From NCBI GenBank assembly GCA_029776205.1, contig JAKOTQ010000118.1, positions 18,146 through 82,145 on the forward strand: a stretch of DNA of 64,000 bases, in the 5' to 3' direction. A model generated the notes under the pieces. That model worked only from the letters and a program-made list of their open reading frames with translations, had not been told where the DNA came from and did no database searches. Shown piece by piece: positions 16,322 to 25,795 of this stretch (the stretch's first letter is position 1; each line of letters starts with the position of its first letter). Source of the DNA: Bacillota bacterium. GTDB lineage: Bacteria; Bacillota; UBA4882; UBA8346. A program made the position numbers and the translations under genes.

Positions 16322-17356
16322 ATGATCTATCAAAATATGGAATTTCATAATGTGGCGGAACTTCAATCGATTCAAAACGTGGCTGGCCTTCGGTTGCAGC
16401 GTTTTCCGGAGTCTGTCCGTTATTCATTGGGCCATGGGGATCATGAGCGGGGCCGGTTCTATGCGGAACGTTCCGTTGGGTGTGAGATCCGCTTTGTGAC
16501 GGATGCCCCATTTTTTAGAATAACGCTTTCGGCTGTTGAAAATGAAGGCATGGTCTTTATATATAAAGGAAATTTTCTGCATGATAGTTTCCGGCTTCAG
16601 CCGGGGGTACCTACAACCCTTCATGTGGAAACACCTCCGAAATTTGAGACGGTTAACTCTTCGGCCTTGAAAGCGCCTTTTTCGCCGGCGGTGTGGCGCA
16701 TCCTGTTTGGTCATGAAGCCTGTTTTGCCTTTCATCATCTTGAAACCTTCGGCCATGCGGTACGGCCGCCCCGGGAGGGAGAAAGGCCTGCGCTTCGCTG
16801 GTTGGCTTATGGTTCATCCATCACTTTTGGCGGTAATGCGTTGCTATATACCAACACCTATATTCAACAGGCAGCCAAAAGGCTGGGCGTAGATGTTGCG
16901 TGTAAAGGGATGCCGGGTTCCTGTTTTTGCGATCCTCTGATGGTGCGATACATAGCTGAAGAAACCGAATGGGACTTTATTACGCTGGAATTAGGCGTCA
17001 ATATGCGGGGACGATTTACCGCCGCTGAATTTGAAGAGAGGATTCGCGGGCTGATTCGGGAAGTTCAGACCCATCATCCCGCCAAACCAGTGATTGTTAT
17101 CAATATTTATCCGAATGAGGCTATTCATTTGAAAGATCAAAATGATCGAATCGCTCAGGATAACTGGGAATTTAACCGTATTGTCCAACAGGTCGTTTCC
17201 GAGTTGGGCAGCCCCAATCTCCATTTTATCGATGGTGCTGACATTTTGACGGATTTCTCGGGATTGACCACGGACTTGCTTCACCCGTCCGATGACGGCC
17301 ATATTCACATGGGCGACAATTTGGCTAGACGGTTGAAGGCGATACTGAATATATAG
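16322..17356 (+). CDS. SGNH/GDSL hydrolase family protein
   Basis: 344 residues. An N-terminal beta-rich region (about 1-140) is followed by an SGNH hydrolase domain. Block I is WLAYGSSITFGGN (nucleophile Ser), block II has GMPGSCFCD, block III ELGVNMRG, and block V DLLHPSDDGHIHMG (Asp-xx-His). No signal peptide is seen, so it is probably cytoplasmic and may deacetylate imported oligosaccharides; the substrate is not shown by sequence. ATG 16322 follows AGGAGAGCGAC. It stands alone. Confidence 0.78.
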   Translation: MIYQNMEFHNVAELQSIQNVAGLRLQRFPESVRYSLGHGDHERGRFYAERSVGCEIRFVTDAPFFRITLSAVENEGMVFIYKGNFLHDSFRLQPGVPTTLHVETPPKFETVNSSALKAPFSPAVWRILFGHEACFAFHHLETFGHAVRPPREGERPALRWLAYGSSITFGGNALLYTNTYIQQAAKRLGVDVACKGMPGSCFCDPLMVRYIAEETEWDFITLELGVNMRGRFTAAEFEERIRGLIREVQTHHPAKPVIVINIYPNEAIHLKDQNDRIAQDNWEFNRIVQQVVSELGSPNLHFIDGADILTDFSGLTTDLLHPSDDGHIHMGDNLARRLKAILNI

Positions 17357-17403
17357 GAGACGGGAGAGTTAGTAGATTTAAACGAGCGGAGAATTAGGAC
17401 AGA

Positions 17404-17451
17404 CCTCACCCCTGCCCTCTCCTGGAGCGAGGGATGTCGAAGTCTGAAATT
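17404..17451. repeat. Dispersed repeat type C, copy 1
   Basis: CCTCACCCCTGCCCTCTCCT and GGAGCGAGGGATGTCGAAG form an element with a homologous copy at about 63610-63652. It includes an imperfect inverted repeat around CTCTCCT/GGAGCGAG. Adjacent bases 17481-17511 (ATGAACTGTGTACTGTGAAC) belong to the ACTGT family. Confidence 0.6.
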
Positions 17452-17480
17452 TAAATGTATTGGGAAAGCGTGTGTGTCTT

Positions 17481-17511
17481 CGCTATGAACTGTGTACTGT
17501 GAACTATGTAC
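17481..17511. repeat. ACTGT-rich dispersed repeat copy 2
   Basis: ATGAACTGTGTACTGTGAAC then TATGTACGCA, just before the deoB ribosome binding site. Confidence 0.6.
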
Positions 17512-17538
17512 GCATATTAAATGAAGAAGGTGATTGAT

Positions 17539-18702
17539 ATGGATGTCAAACGGGTGTTTTTAATCGTACTGGACGGGGTTGGAGTCGGAGAACTGCCGGA
17601 TGCGGCCAAATACGGAGACGTCGGCAGTAACACTGTGGGAAATATTGCGGAAGCTCTCGGCGGTTTATCTATGCCTAATATGGAAAAGGCCGGGCTCGGA
17701 AAGATTATCCCGATTAAAGGGGTATCAGCCGAGGTTCCCGGTGGCATCTGGGGAAAGATGGGTGAAAAATCGCCGGGAAAGGATACGACTACTGGGCATT
17801 GGGAGATTGCCGGATTGATTTTGGATCATCCTTTTCCAACTTTTCCGCAGGGTTTTCCGGAACGGATCATCCGGGAGTTTTGTCAGCAAACCGGCAGGGG
17901 CGTTATTGGTAACAAAGTGGCTTCAGGCACGGTGATCATCGATGAGTTGGGCGAAGAACATCTGAAAACCGGTGACCTGATCGTGTATACGTCAGCGGAC
18001 AGCGTTTTCCAGATCGCTGCCCACGAAGAGGTTGTGCCGCTTTCGGAATTATACCGATATTGTGAAATTGCCCGCAATATTTTAACCGGGCCCGATGCGG
18101 TCGGCCGTGTCATCGCCCGTCCTTTCCTGGGAGAACCCGGTTCCTTCTACCGGACGCCCGGACGGAAAGATTTTTCGGTGGAACCCTTTGGCCCGACAAT
18201 TCTCGACCGGATGAAAGAAGCTGGATACACGGTATATGGGGTGGGCAAGATCGAAGATATTTTCAACAACCGGGGATTGACGGATTCCAACCATACCCAT
18301 AACAATCAGGAAACGTTGGCGTTTGTCAGCGAATTGCTTGACCAAGATTTTAGGGGATTGGTCTTTGCAAATTGCATTGATTTCGATATGATTTACGGCC
18401 ATCGGAATGACGTAAAAGGATTTGCCAAAGCCTTGGAAGATGTCGACAGCTGGCTGGGTGAAAATGTGGGTAAGTTAAGAGAAGGCGATGTGATGATTTT
18501 CACCGGCGATCACGGCGGTGATCCGACAACGGTAAGCACCGATCATTCCCGGGAGTATACTCCGTTATTGGTGATTGGGCCCGGATTGCCGGAAAATATA
18601 AATTTGGGTACCAGAGAAACCTTTGCCGATGTTGCAGCAACGTTGTCCCAATGGTTTGGCCTTGGGAAATGGCCGGTGGGTAAGGCCTTTGAAATCCTAT
18701 GA
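17539..18702 (+). CDS. deoB: Phosphopentomutase
   Basis: 387 residues of the alkaline-phosphatase superfamily. Metal and substrate motifs: [16 protein letters not shown] at the start, [13 protein letters not shown] with the phospho-threonine, and [19 protein letters not shown] near the C-terminus. It interconverts ribose- or deoxyribose-1-phosphate and the 5-phosphates, feeding nucleoside sugars to the pentose pathway. GAAGGTGAT at 17525-17533 selects ATG 17539 over 17521. It forms an operon with the phosphorylase that makes its substrate. Confidence 0.96.
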   Translation: MDVKRVFLIVLDGVGVGELPDAAKYGDVGSNTVGNIAEALGGLSMPNMEKAGLGKIIPIKGVSAEVPGGIWGKMGEKSPGKDTTTGHWEIAGLILDHPFPTFPQGFPERIIREFCQQTGRGVIGNKVASGTVIIDELGEEHLKTGDLIVYTSADSVFQIAAHEEVVPLSELYRYCEIARNILTGPDAVGRVIARPFLGEPGSFYRTPGRKDFSVEPFGPTILDRMKEAGYTVYGVGKIEDIFNNRGLTDSNHTHNNQETLAFVSELLDQDFRGLVFANCIDFDMIYGHRNDVKGFAKALEDVDSWLGENVGKLREGDVMIFTGDHGGDPTTVSTDHSREYTPLLVIGPGLPENINLGTRETFADVAATLSQWFGLGKWPVGKAFEIL

Positions 18703-18775
18703 AACGCGATGGCATGGTCGTAACGGCAGCAACATGGGAAAATTAAATTTTGGTATGGAAACCGAGGTGGGAGCC

Positions 18776-20077
18776 ATGCGGGTTTATGATTTGATCTGGA
18801 AGAAGCGTCAGGGCCAGGCGTTAACAGCGGATGAGATCCGCTACTTGATTAACGGGTATGTGCGGGGCGATATCCCGGATTATCAGATGAGCGCCTGGTG
18901 TATGGCAGTTTTCTTTCAAGGGATGAGTTTTGAGGAAGCCACTGCATTAACATTGGCTATGGTTGAGTCCGGCGATACGGTAGATCTTTCGTCCATTCCA
19001 GGGATTAAAGTTGATAAACACAGCACCGGCGGGGTGGGAGATAAGACTTCCTTAGTGGTATTGCCTTTGGTGGCTGCTGCTGGAGTTCCAGTGGCCAAGA
19101 TGTCCGGGCGCGGCTTGGGCCATACCGGCGGGACCCTTGACAAGCTGGAGTCTATTCCCGGATTTTCCGTTGCCGTTTCACGGGAGCGGTTTTTGAAACA
19201 AGCGGCGGAGATTGGCATCGTTTTGGCAGGGCAAACCGCTGATCTGGTCCCTGCAGATAAAAAGTTATACGCCTTGCGGGATTTAACCGCGACTATCGAA
19301 AGTATCCCATTAATCGCCGGAAGTATAGTTTCGAAGAAATTGGCTTCCGGAGCGGATGCGGTGGTGCTTGACGTGAAATATGGGGATGGCGCCTTTATGA
19401 AAAATTTGGAGGATGCCCGTTCTCTGGCTAGGACTATGGTGGAGATCGGCAACCGGTCAGGACGGCATTTTAGGGCGCTTCTTACGTCCATGGAACAGCC
19501 GTTGGGGTTGGCGATTGGCAACAGCCTGGAAGTGATGGAAGCCATTGAAACATTGCAAGGAAAAGGCCCGGCGGACCTTACCGAGCTCAGCCTGAAATTG
19601 GGCGGAATGATGGTGGTTATGGCCGGTCTTGCTGACGGCCTGGAGGCCGGTGAAGCCCGAGTCCGTCAGGTGTTATCTAGCGGAGATGCCCTGGCGAAAT
19701 TTGCTCAATTGGTAGAAGCGCAAGGAGGTAATCCCGAGGTCATTCAGGATTTTTCTCTGCTTCCTCAAGCCGGGGTGGTTCGTTCAGTTTGGGCGGAAAC
19801 CGAAGGTTGGGTGGAACGGATCGATTGTCGGGAGCTGGGGCTCATTGCCATGCGTTTGGGTGCCGGCCGCAACCGGTTGGAAGATCGGATTCATCCGGAG
19901 GTTGGATTGCGGTTCTTCCCGAAGATCGGAACCTATCTTCATCGCGGCGACATGATAGCCGAAATTTACGCTCGGAGCGAAGCGGATGCAGCTGCTGCCG
20001 AGGAGCAGCTTAGGACGTGTATTCATCTGGCGGCCCAACCGGTTCAGCCGGAACCATTAATAAAGGAAATTATTTAA
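18776..20077 (+). CDS. pdp: Pyrimidine-nucleoside phosphorylase
   Basis: 433 residues starting MRVYDLIWKKRQGQALTADE, as in Bacillus Pdp. The phosphate and nucleoside signature KVDKHSTGGVGDKTSL and SGRGLGHTGGTLDKLES are complete. It cleaves uridine, thymidine or deoxyuridine to free base and sugar-1-phosphate. The ATG at 18776 fits family length; ATGs at 18734 and 18755 would add an unusual leader. It is 73 bases downstream of deoB. Confidence 0.95.
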   Translation: MRVYDLIWKKRQGQALTADEIRYLINGYVRGDIPDYQMSAWCMAVFFQGMSFEEATALTLAMVESGDTVDLSSIPGIKVDKHSTGGVGDKTSLVVLPLVAAAGVPVAKMSGRGLGHTGGTLDKLESIPGFSVAVSRERFLKQAAEIGIVLAGQTADLVPADKKLYALRDLTATIESIPLIAGSIVSKKLASGADAVVLDVKYGDGAFMKNLEDARSLARTMVEIGNRSGRHFRALLTSMEQPLGLAIGNSLEVMEAIETLQGKGPADLTELSLKLGGMMVVMAGLADGLEAGEARVRQVLSSGDALAKFAQLVEAQGGNPEVIQDFSLLPQAGVVRSVWAETEGWVERIDCRELGLIAMRLGAGRNRLEDRIHPEVGLRFFPKIGTYLHRGDMIAEIYARSEADAAAAEEQLRTCIHLAAQPVQPEPLIKEII

Positions 20078-20093
20078 ACCAAAATTATGAAAT

Positions 20094-20129
20094 AGACGCC
20101 CAATTGATTATATTGGGTGTCTTTTTTTA
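20094..20129 (+). terminator. Terminator after deoB-pdp
   Basis: AGACGCCCAAT-TGATTAT-ATTGGGTGTCT with a G-U pair, then seven T. Confidence 0.9.
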
Positions 20130-20246
20130 GTTTTCTTTTTAAAAAATCTTTGTTATTTTAATAACAATAATTGCGAAAATTGCCTGCCAAATAAAGATTT
20201 TGAAATATTTATCATTCTTCTGTGAACCTTATGTAACAAAAAATGC

Positions 20247-20275
20247 TTGTTCCGCATATCGGAATACGTTATATT
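20247..20275 (+). promoter_or_regulatory. rnf promoter with internal palindrome
   Basis: TTGTTC (20247-20252), 17-base spacer, TATATT (20270-20275). TTCCG-CATAT-CGGAA (20250-20264) overlaps the -35 and fills the spacer, the usual place for a repressor operator. It does not match the Rex consensus. Confidence 0.65.
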
Positions 20276-20319
20276 AGTATGTGAAGTTTTGGATAGTATA
20301 TCATGTGTGAGGTGACAAA

Positions 20320-21636
20320 ATGCGTGCTAAAACCTTTCAGGGAGGCGTTCATCTCCATTACCATAAAGAAGCGACAGCTTCTAAACCTATAGTGGAGATG
20401 CCTGAACCGAAACAAGTCATTTTACCGGTTCAACAACATATTGGCGCGCCGGCTGAGGTCTGTGTCCAGGTTGGCGATGAAGTTAAGATCGGAGATGTGG
20501 TTGCAAAAGCCAAAGGTTTTGTATCAGCTTCGGTCCATGCGAGTATTGCCGGGAAAGTGACTGCGGTTGGGCCTGCGCCTCATCCGGGTGGTCGCAATAT
20601 TATGGCTGTAACCATTGAAAATGACGGCAGTGGTGCAACAGCTTATGCAGCAGTCAAGGGGTTAGATGCTTTGTCTGCTGATGAATTGAAACAAATGATG
20701 CAGGATATCGGTTTAGTGGGTATGGGTGGAGCCGGATTCCCAACTCATGTGAAATATTTTCCGCCCGAAGGGAAAAAGATCGAAACCGTGATTTTGAACG
20801 GGGCTGAATGTGAGCCTTATTTAACTTGCGATCACCGGTTGATGGTGGAAGAACCGGAAAAGGTGATCCTGGGATTGCAGGCGATGATGAAGGCTGCCGG
20901 GACAGACGACGGTTATATCGGCATTGAGGTGAATAAGCCTGATGCCATTGAGATACTGACGAAGGCTGCTGCCTCGGATCCCCGGATCAAAGTCGTGCCG
21001 CTGGAGGTGAAATATCCTCAGGGCGAGGAAAAGATGCTGATCAATGCCATCACCGGGAAAGTGATTCCGTCCGGCGGGTTGCCTGTGGATGTAGGAATCG
21101 TGGTGAACAATATTGCCACGGCAGTAACTTTGGCTGAAGCTATTTTAGAAGGAAAACCTTTGATCAGCCGGATTGTTACAGTAACCGGAGCGGTAAAAAA
21201 TCCGCAAAATCTCCGGGTGCGTCTGGGCACATCAGTGAATGAACTGGTCGATTATTGCCAAGGATTTACCGGAACGCCGGGACGTATCGTTCTGGGCGGG
21301 CCGATGACCGGACCGGCCCAATACCGGTTGGATCTTCCGGTGACCAAAACCACTTCCGGTGTTTTGGTACAGGACCGGGGCCAAATCAAGTTGTTGGAGA
21401 GTTCCCCCTGTGTCCGTTGTGCCCGGTGCGTGGACGTTTGCCCGTACAACTTGATGCCGTGTATGCTCGGAAGTGCCATTGAAGCCGGCGATCTGACGCA
21501 AGCTGAAAATCTTGGCATTATGGACTGCCGGGAATGTGGCTCCTGTACCTTTGTTTGCCCGGCCTGCCGTCCCATCGTGCAAACGATCAAATATGCCAAA
21601 TCCAAGATCGCGGCTCAGAAGAGAAAGAACAGTTAA
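20320..21636 (+). CDS. rnfC: Rnf complex subunit RnfC
   Basis: 438 residues. N-terminal barrel-sandwich part (GGVHLHYHKE), the flavin/NADH-binding section with VGMGGAGFPTHVK and ILNGAECEPYLTCDH, and two [4Fe-4S] motifs CVRCARCVDVCP and CRECGSCTFVCP. RnfC is the peripheral NADH:acceptor subunit of ferredoxin:NAD+ oxidoreductase. First gene of rnfCDGEAB, the order of Acetobacterium woodii. Confidence 0.96.
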   Translation: MRAKTFQGGVHLHYHKEATASKPIVEMPEPKQVILPVQQHIGAPAEVCVQVGDEVKIGDVVAKAKGFVSASVHASIAGKVTAVGPAPHPGGRNIMAVTIENDGSGATAYAAVKGLDALSADELKQMMQDIGLVGMGGAGFPTHVKYFPPEGKKIETVILNGAECEPYLTCDHRLMVEEPEKVILGLQAMMKAAGTDDGYIGIEVNKPDAIEILTKAAASDPRIKVVPLEVKYPQGEEKMLINAITGKVIPSGGLPVDVGIVVNNIATAVTLAEAILEGKPLISRIVTVTGAVKNPQNLRVRLGTSVNELVDYCQGFTGTPGRIVLGGPMTGPAQYRLDLPVTKTTSGVLVQDRGQIKLLESSPCVRCARCVDVCPYNLMPCMLGSAIEAGDLTQAENLGIMDCRECGSCTFVCPACRPIVQTIKYAKSKIAAQKRKNS

Positions 21637-21683
21637 AGAGTTTTCCAAACACCCATAGGTATTGATCGAAAGGAGAGGATGAG

Positions 21684-22655
21684 ATGCTGGATACCCAGGT
21701 TGTAGTTTCACCAGCTCCTCATATCAAAGATGTTATTACGACTGAAAAGGCAATGAAAATGGTGATGCTTGCCTTACTGCCTGCAACATTGTTTTCCGTC
21801 ATTGCCTTTGGATTTAAAGCATTAGGGTTAATCGTATGTTCGATGGTGTTTGCAGTGGCTACGGAATATACGATTCAAAAAGCCTTGAAAAAACCGGTGA
21901 CCATTCATGATGGCAGTGCTGCTCTGACTGGATTGTTATTGGCATTAACCGTTACGCCTGAGCTTCCCTGGTGGATGATTGCCGTTGGTGCGGTAGTCTC
22001 CATCGGCCTCGGGAAACATATTTTCGGCGGATTGGGTTACAACATGTTCAATCCGGCGCTGATCGGGCGGGCGTTTCTGCTTGCTTCCTGGCCGGTTGCC
22101 ATGACTACCTGGTCCTGGCCATCCAAATCCTTGGGTTGGGCCGGAAGCCAGATGGATGCCGTTTCCGGGGCAACTGCGCTCAACTTAGATAAGATGGGTA
22201 TGTTGCAAAGCCTTAATTTGGATCTTCCTTATTTCAATTTACTAATCGGTAATATTTCCGGGTCTCTGGGAGAGACTTCAGCGATTTTGCTCTTAGTCGG
22301 CGGTTTATATCTGATCATTACCAAAGTTATTGATTGGCGGATTCCGGTTTCCTTTATCGGGACGGTCTTCGTATTGGCGCTGGTTTTCCAGAAAGATCCT
22401 ATCTATCAGGTATTAGCCGGCGGTATTTTCTTAGGTGCTTTCTTCATGGCTACGGACTGGGTAACCTCTCCGGTGACGAAGAAAGGCCGGATTTATTTCG
22501 GGATCGGCTGTGGCGTGATCACTATGTTAATCCGGCTCTTCGGCGGTTATCCGGAAGGGGTATGTTACTCCATCTTGATCATGAATGCTGTGACGCCGCT
22601 ACTGGATCGGATGACATTGCCCAAACGGTTTGGGGAGGTGAAGGCCCGTGCGTGA
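21684..22655 (+). CDS. rnfD: Rnf complex subunit RnfD
   Basis: 323 residues, about nine membrane segments. The covalent FMN threonine lies in VSGATALNLDKM. YNMFNPALIGRAFLLASW is a family landmark. Ion-pumping membrane subunit. Its end overlaps rnfG by 8 bases. Confidence 0.96.
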   Translation: MLDTQVVVSPAPHIKDVITTEKAMKMVMLALLPATLFSVIAFGFKALGLIVCSMVFAVATEYTIQKALKKPVTIHDGSAALTGLLLALTVTPELPWWMIAVGAVVSIGLGKHIFGGLGYNMFNPALIGRAFLLASWPVAMTTWSWPSKSLGWAGSQMDAVSGATALNLDKMGMLQSLNLDLPYFNLLIGNISGSLGETSAILLLVGGLYLIITKVIDWRIPVSFIGTVFVLALVFQKDPIYQVLAGGIFLGAFFMATDWVTSPVTKKGRIYFGIGCGVITMLIRLFGGYPEGVCYSILIMNAVTPLLDRMTLPKRFGEVKARA

Positions 22656-23241
22656 TTATTTGCGATTGATGATTGTACTCGCAGCGATCGGAGCGGTGGC
22701 TGCCGGACTGTTGGCTTTGGTGGATTCCTTCACTGAACCGAAGATTCAGGCGATTAAAATTCAAGCGGAGTCTGAAGCTTATCAACAGGCATTGCCGCAA
22801 GCCAAATCCTTTAAGGATGATGCCAAACTGCTGGAGAAGGTTAAATCCAATCCGAATCTCGCTGATATTAACGGATTGAAAGTCGGATATGACGGTGACC
22901 AACCCGTAGGGTGGGTTTGTAAAGTATCTCCCCGCGGTTATAGCAGTAACATTGAAATGTTAGTGGGTGTTAAACCCGATGGGCAATTAGCTAAAGTAAT
23001 TATCCTTTCTCAGTCGGAAACGCCGGGATTGGGAACAAATATCGTGAATCCCGAATTTATCGAGCAACCAGCAATTTACAACAGTAATGGAGAGGATTTG
23101 AAAGTGACCAAAGACGGCGGTAAGGTGGATGCCGTGACCGGAGCGACCATCTCTTCCCGTGCCGTTCTCCGGGGCATCAATCAAGTCTTCGGATTTTACC
23201 GTTTGCAGGTACCAGAAAGCGGGGGTGGAAGTCAGCAATGA
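22648..23241 (+). CDS. rnfG: Rnf complex subunit RnfG
   Basis: 197 residues with one N-terminal membrane segment and an external FMN domain; the flavinylation site is DAVTGATISSRAV. GTG start inside rnfD. Overlaps rnfE by 4 bases. Flavin transfer needs an ApbE enzyme, not seen here. Confidence 0.95.
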   Translation: MRDYLRLMIVLAAIGAVAAGLLALVDSFTEPKIQAIKIQAESEAYQQALPQAKSFKDDAKLLEKVKSNPNLADINGLKVGYDGDQPVGWVCKVSPRGYSSNIEMLVGVKPDGQLAKVIILSQSETPGLGTNIVNPEFIEQPAIYNSNGEDLKVTKDGGKVDAVTGATISSRAVLRGINQVFGFYRLQVPESGGGSQQ

Positions 23242-23885
23242 ATTTTGGGAAAATCATTAAGAACGGATTGTTCGCAGAAAATCCGACTTTTCGTCTGGTT
23301 CTCGGGATGTGTCCGACGCTGGCCGTCAGTACGGCGGCAGTCAACGGCATCGGTATGGGTTTGGCGGCGACTGCCGTATTGATCGGTTCCAACGTATTAA
23401 TCTCTTTGTTGCGTAATGTGATACCTTCCGAAGTTCGGATTCCTGCTTATGTCGTGGTCATAGCTTCCTTTGTAACCATCGTCGACAAACTGATGGCTGC
23501 TTACATTCCCGGATTACATTCGGTGTTAGGGATTTTTATTCCGCTTATTGTGGTGAACTGTATCATTCTGGCCCGAGCTGAGGCATTTGCTTCCAAACAA
23601 ACGGTGGGTAAGGCGTTTGCCGACGGTTTGGGCATGGGTTTGGGATTTACCCTTGCTTTGACTTGTATCGGTGCCATTCGGGAGCTGTTCGGTACCGGTA
23701 ACCTGATGGTTGCCAAAGATTTCGGTTTTGACGGCTTTGCGTCCTGGCTTTCGGCCGGTGTAGCCAATGCTTTGAAAGAAGTTTCGGCCTTGATCATGAT
23801 CCTGCCGCCGGGGGCCTTTATCACGCTTGGGCTTGTCCTTGGGTTTATCAATTGGTTAAGCAACCGTAAGGAGGCCAAACAATGA
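23238..23885 (+). CDS. rnfE: Rnf complex subunit RnfE
   Basis: 215 residues, six membrane segments; opens [20 protein letters not shown], with [18 protein letters not shown] and [18 protein letters not shown]. It forms with RnfA the membrane core, which in known complexes carries a [2Fe-2S] cluster between the halves. Overlaps rnfA by 4 bases. Confidence 0.95.
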   Translation: MNFGKIIKNGLFAENPTFRLVLGMCPTLAVSTAAVNGIGMGLAATAVLIGSNVLISLLRNVIPSEVRIPAYVVVIASFVTIVDKLMAAYIPGLHSVLGIFIPLIVVNCIILARAEAFASKQTVGKAFADGLGMGLGFTLALTCIGAIRELFGTGNLMVAKDFGFDGFASWLSAGVANALKEVSALIMILPPGAFITLGLVLGFINWLSNRKEAKQ

Positions 23886-24526
23886 TCGATATCTTGGTAA
23901 TTATTTTTGGTGCTATTTTGGTCAATAACTTCGTGTTAGCACAATTTTTAGGGATCTGTCCGTTTCTGGGCGTTTCCAAACAGGTCGAAACGGCCATTGG
24001 AATGGGTTTTGCCGTTACCTTCGTTATGGCTTTGGCATCAGGGCTTACTTATGGGGTTCAAAAGATTTTAGATTTCTATCATTTGGAAGTTTTGCAGACG
24101 TTAACCTATATCCTGGTGATTGCTGTTTTGGTTCAGTTTGTGGAGATGGTTTTGAAAAAGACCAGTCCCGGGCTTTATCAGTCTCTCGGAATTTATTTAC
24201 CACTTATCACTACCAACTGTGCAGTGCTTGGTGTGACGTTGATCAACTTCAATAATCATTACAACTTTTTGAGTTCGATCATTAACGGAACGGCTGCAGC
24301 TTTAGGATTTACATTGGCGATCGTGTTGTTTGCCGGTATTCGGGAACGGATGGCCAATGCGCCGATCCCAAAATCATTGCAAGGATTTCCGATTGCATTA
24401 TTGACGGCTGGCCTTTTGTCCATTGCCTTTTTGGGATTCAGCGGATTGAACCTGAAAGCGTTCTTCGAATATTTCGCCAATTTTAACTGGTCTGATTATC
24501 AGGCGTATATCAGCCAACTTTTTTAA
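23882..24526 (+). CDS. rnfA: Rnf complex subunit RnfA
   Basis: 214 residues, six membrane segments, with [20 protein letters not shown] at the start and [16 protein letters not shown]. Inverted-topology partner of RnfE. Lies between rnfE and rnfB in one transcript. Confidence 0.96.
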   Translation: MIDILVIIFGAILVNNFVLAQFLGICPFLGVSKQVETAIGMGFAVTFVMALASGLTYGVQKILDFYHLEVLQTLTYILVIAVLVQFVEMVLKKTSPGLYQSLGIYLPLITTNCAVLGVTLINFNNHYNFLSSIINGTAAALGFTLAIVLFAGIRERMANAPIPKSLQGFPIALLTAGLLSIAFLGFSGLNLKAFFEYFANFNWSDYQAYISQLF

Positions 24527-24541
24527 TCGGGGGGTGAGGGT

Positions 24542-25369
24542 ATGAATTCAATTATCATTGCAAGTGTCATGTTAGCGTTAATGGGAATTCTTTTTGGGAC
24601 GATTTTGGCCTTTGCCTCTAAAAAGTTTGCGGTGGAAAACGATCCGCGGATCGATGAGATCATTGCCGTATTGCCGGGGGCCAATTGCGGTGCCTGTGGA
24701 TTCCCCGGTTGCAGCGGTTTGGCGGAAGCTATAGTTAACGGAGGAGCTCCGGTCAACGCCTGTCCGGTAGGTAAAGCACCATGTGCCCAAAAGATTGCGG
24801 CGATTATGGGCGTGGAAGTCGATGAAAACGCGAAACCCAGGTTTGCTCGATTGCTTTGTCAAGGCGGAAAAGCGGAACGGGTGGACCGTTATTACTACAT
24901 GGGCGTGGCCGATTGTGCGGCAGCCCAGCTTCTTAACGGCGGGCCCAAATTGTGCGAATACGGATGCCTTGGTTTGGGGAACTGCGTTCGTTCCTGTAAA
25001 TTCGGGGCCATGCGAATCAATGATAATATGTTGCCCGAGATTGACATCGACAAATGCACCGGTTGCGGCGCTTGCGCTAAAGCGTGCCCGCGCAGCCTGA
25101 TTAAACTGGTGGACGACAGCTATCGGGTGATGGTGCGTTGCAAGAGCCACAGCAAAGGGCCGGAGGTCCGCAAAGCCTGCAAAGTAGGATGCATCGGTTG
25201 CGGCATCTGCGCCAAGAATTGTCCGGCCAATGCCATTACTGTCACGGATTTTCTGGCCGAGATCAATCCCGAGCTTTGCACGGCCTGCGGTATCTGCGTC
25301 GAAAAATGTCCGATGAAAACCATCAAATTTACCTTCGAAACCGGAGAGGCTAAAGCGCAAGTTGTCTGA
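24542..25369 (+). CDS. rnfB: Rnf complex subunit RnfB
   Basis: 275 residues. N-terminal membrane anchor, Fe4 domain with PGANCGACGFPGCSG, then cysteine groups: CEYGCLGLGNC, CTGCGACAKACP, CIGCGICAKNCP and CTACGICVEKCP. It accepts electrons from reduced ferredoxin. GGGGGTGAGG precedes the ATG. Last gene of the operon. Confidence 0.96.
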   Translation: MNSIIIASVMLALMGILFGTILAFASKKFAVENDPRIDEIIAVLPGANCGACGFPGCSGLAEAIVNGGAPVNACPVGKAPCAQKIAAIMGVEVDENAKPRFARLLCQGGKAERVDRYYYMGVADCAAAQLLNGGPKLCEYGCLGLGNCVRSCKFGAMRINDNMLPEIDIDKCTGCGACAKACPRSLIKLVDDSYRVMVRCKSHSKGPEVRKACKVGCIGCGICAKNCPANAITVTDFLAEINPELCTACGICVEKCPMKTIKFTFETGEAKAQVV

Positions 25370-25434
25370 TCCGGGAAGACGATAGTTTAAACTAACTATT
25401 TTATGTTGAAAGTTATGCAATATGTCAACAGTTT

Positions 25435-25454
25435 TTATCCCCAAATGTGGATAA
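25435..25454. promoter_or_regulatory. Facing pair of DnaA-box-like sites
   Basis: TTATCCCCA (25435-25443) and TGTGGATAA (25446-25454; complement TTATCCACA, the perfect DnaA box) face each other across two bases in the gap after rnfB. No AT-rich unwinding region or dnaA/dnaN gene is nearby, so it is not an origin; it may titrate DnaA or regulate. Confidence 0.5.
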
Positions 25455-25470
25455 ATTTGTAAAAGAAAAT

Positions 25471-25499
25471 AAAAAAGCCGCGTTAGACGCGGCTTTTTT
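25471..25499 (+). terminator. Terminator of the rnf operon
   Basis: AAAAAAGCCGCG-TTAGA-CGCGGCTTTTTT. Symmetrical, so it can act on both strands. Confidence 0.92.
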
Positions 25500-25540
25500 A
25501 CGTTGTGGATATTGCCGGAAAAGACTCATAATTGTAATAA

Positions 25541-25566
25541 AAAAACCGCAAAATGCGGTTTTTGAT
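25541..25566. terminator. Second bidirectional terminator hairpin
   Basis: AAAAAACCGC-AAAAT-GCGGTTTTTG. It lies between the rnf terminator and the tRNA terminator. Confidence 0.75.
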
Positions 25567-25568
25567 TT

Positions 25569-25602
25569 TGAAAAAAGGAATTTTCCGTTTAATGTGGAAA
25601 AT
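25569..25602 (-). terminator. Terminator of tRNA-Pro, minus strand
   Basis: Read on the minus strand: ATTTTCC-ACATTAAAC-GGAAAAT followed by TCCTTTTTT, about 13 bases past the tRNA CCA end. Confidence 0.7.
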
Positions 25603-25614
25603 AGTCAAAATAAA

Positions 25615-25691
25615 TGGTCGGGGTGAGAGGATTTGAACCTCCGACCTTTCGGTCCCGAACCGAACGCTCTACCAAGCTGAGCCACACCCCG
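25615..25691 (-). tRNA. tRNA-Pro (anticodon CGG)
   Basis: Read on the minus strand this 77-base gene has acceptor CGGGGTG/CACCCCG, D-arm GCTCAGCTTGGTAGAGC, anticodon stem TTCGG/CCGAA with loop TTCGGGA (anticodon CGG), T-arm GGAGG-TTCAAAT-CCTCT, discriminator A and encoded CCA. One non-pair in the T stem (G-T) is tolerable. Confidence 0.96.
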
Positions 25692-25795
25692 ATAACGACA
25701 AGATATAGTATAGCAAAGACCAAATGATTTGTCAAAGGTAAAACGCAGTTTTTTTAAAAATTCTCATCATATTATCCGATGCTAGGAGGGCTTTT

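Noticed and set aside
18916..19545. Minus-strand ORF of 209 residues opposite pdp
   Set aside because: Shadow of the phosphorylase; Ser/Thr/Pro-rich reverse translation without motifs.
24578..25444. Minus-strand ORF of 288 residues opposite rnfB
   Set aside because: Antisense shadow of a gene with many cysteine codons; no RBS or motifs.
25435..25454. Replication origin at the DnaA-like boxes
   Set aside because: Only two boxes, no dnaA, dnaN, gyrase genes or AT-rich unwinding element nearby.
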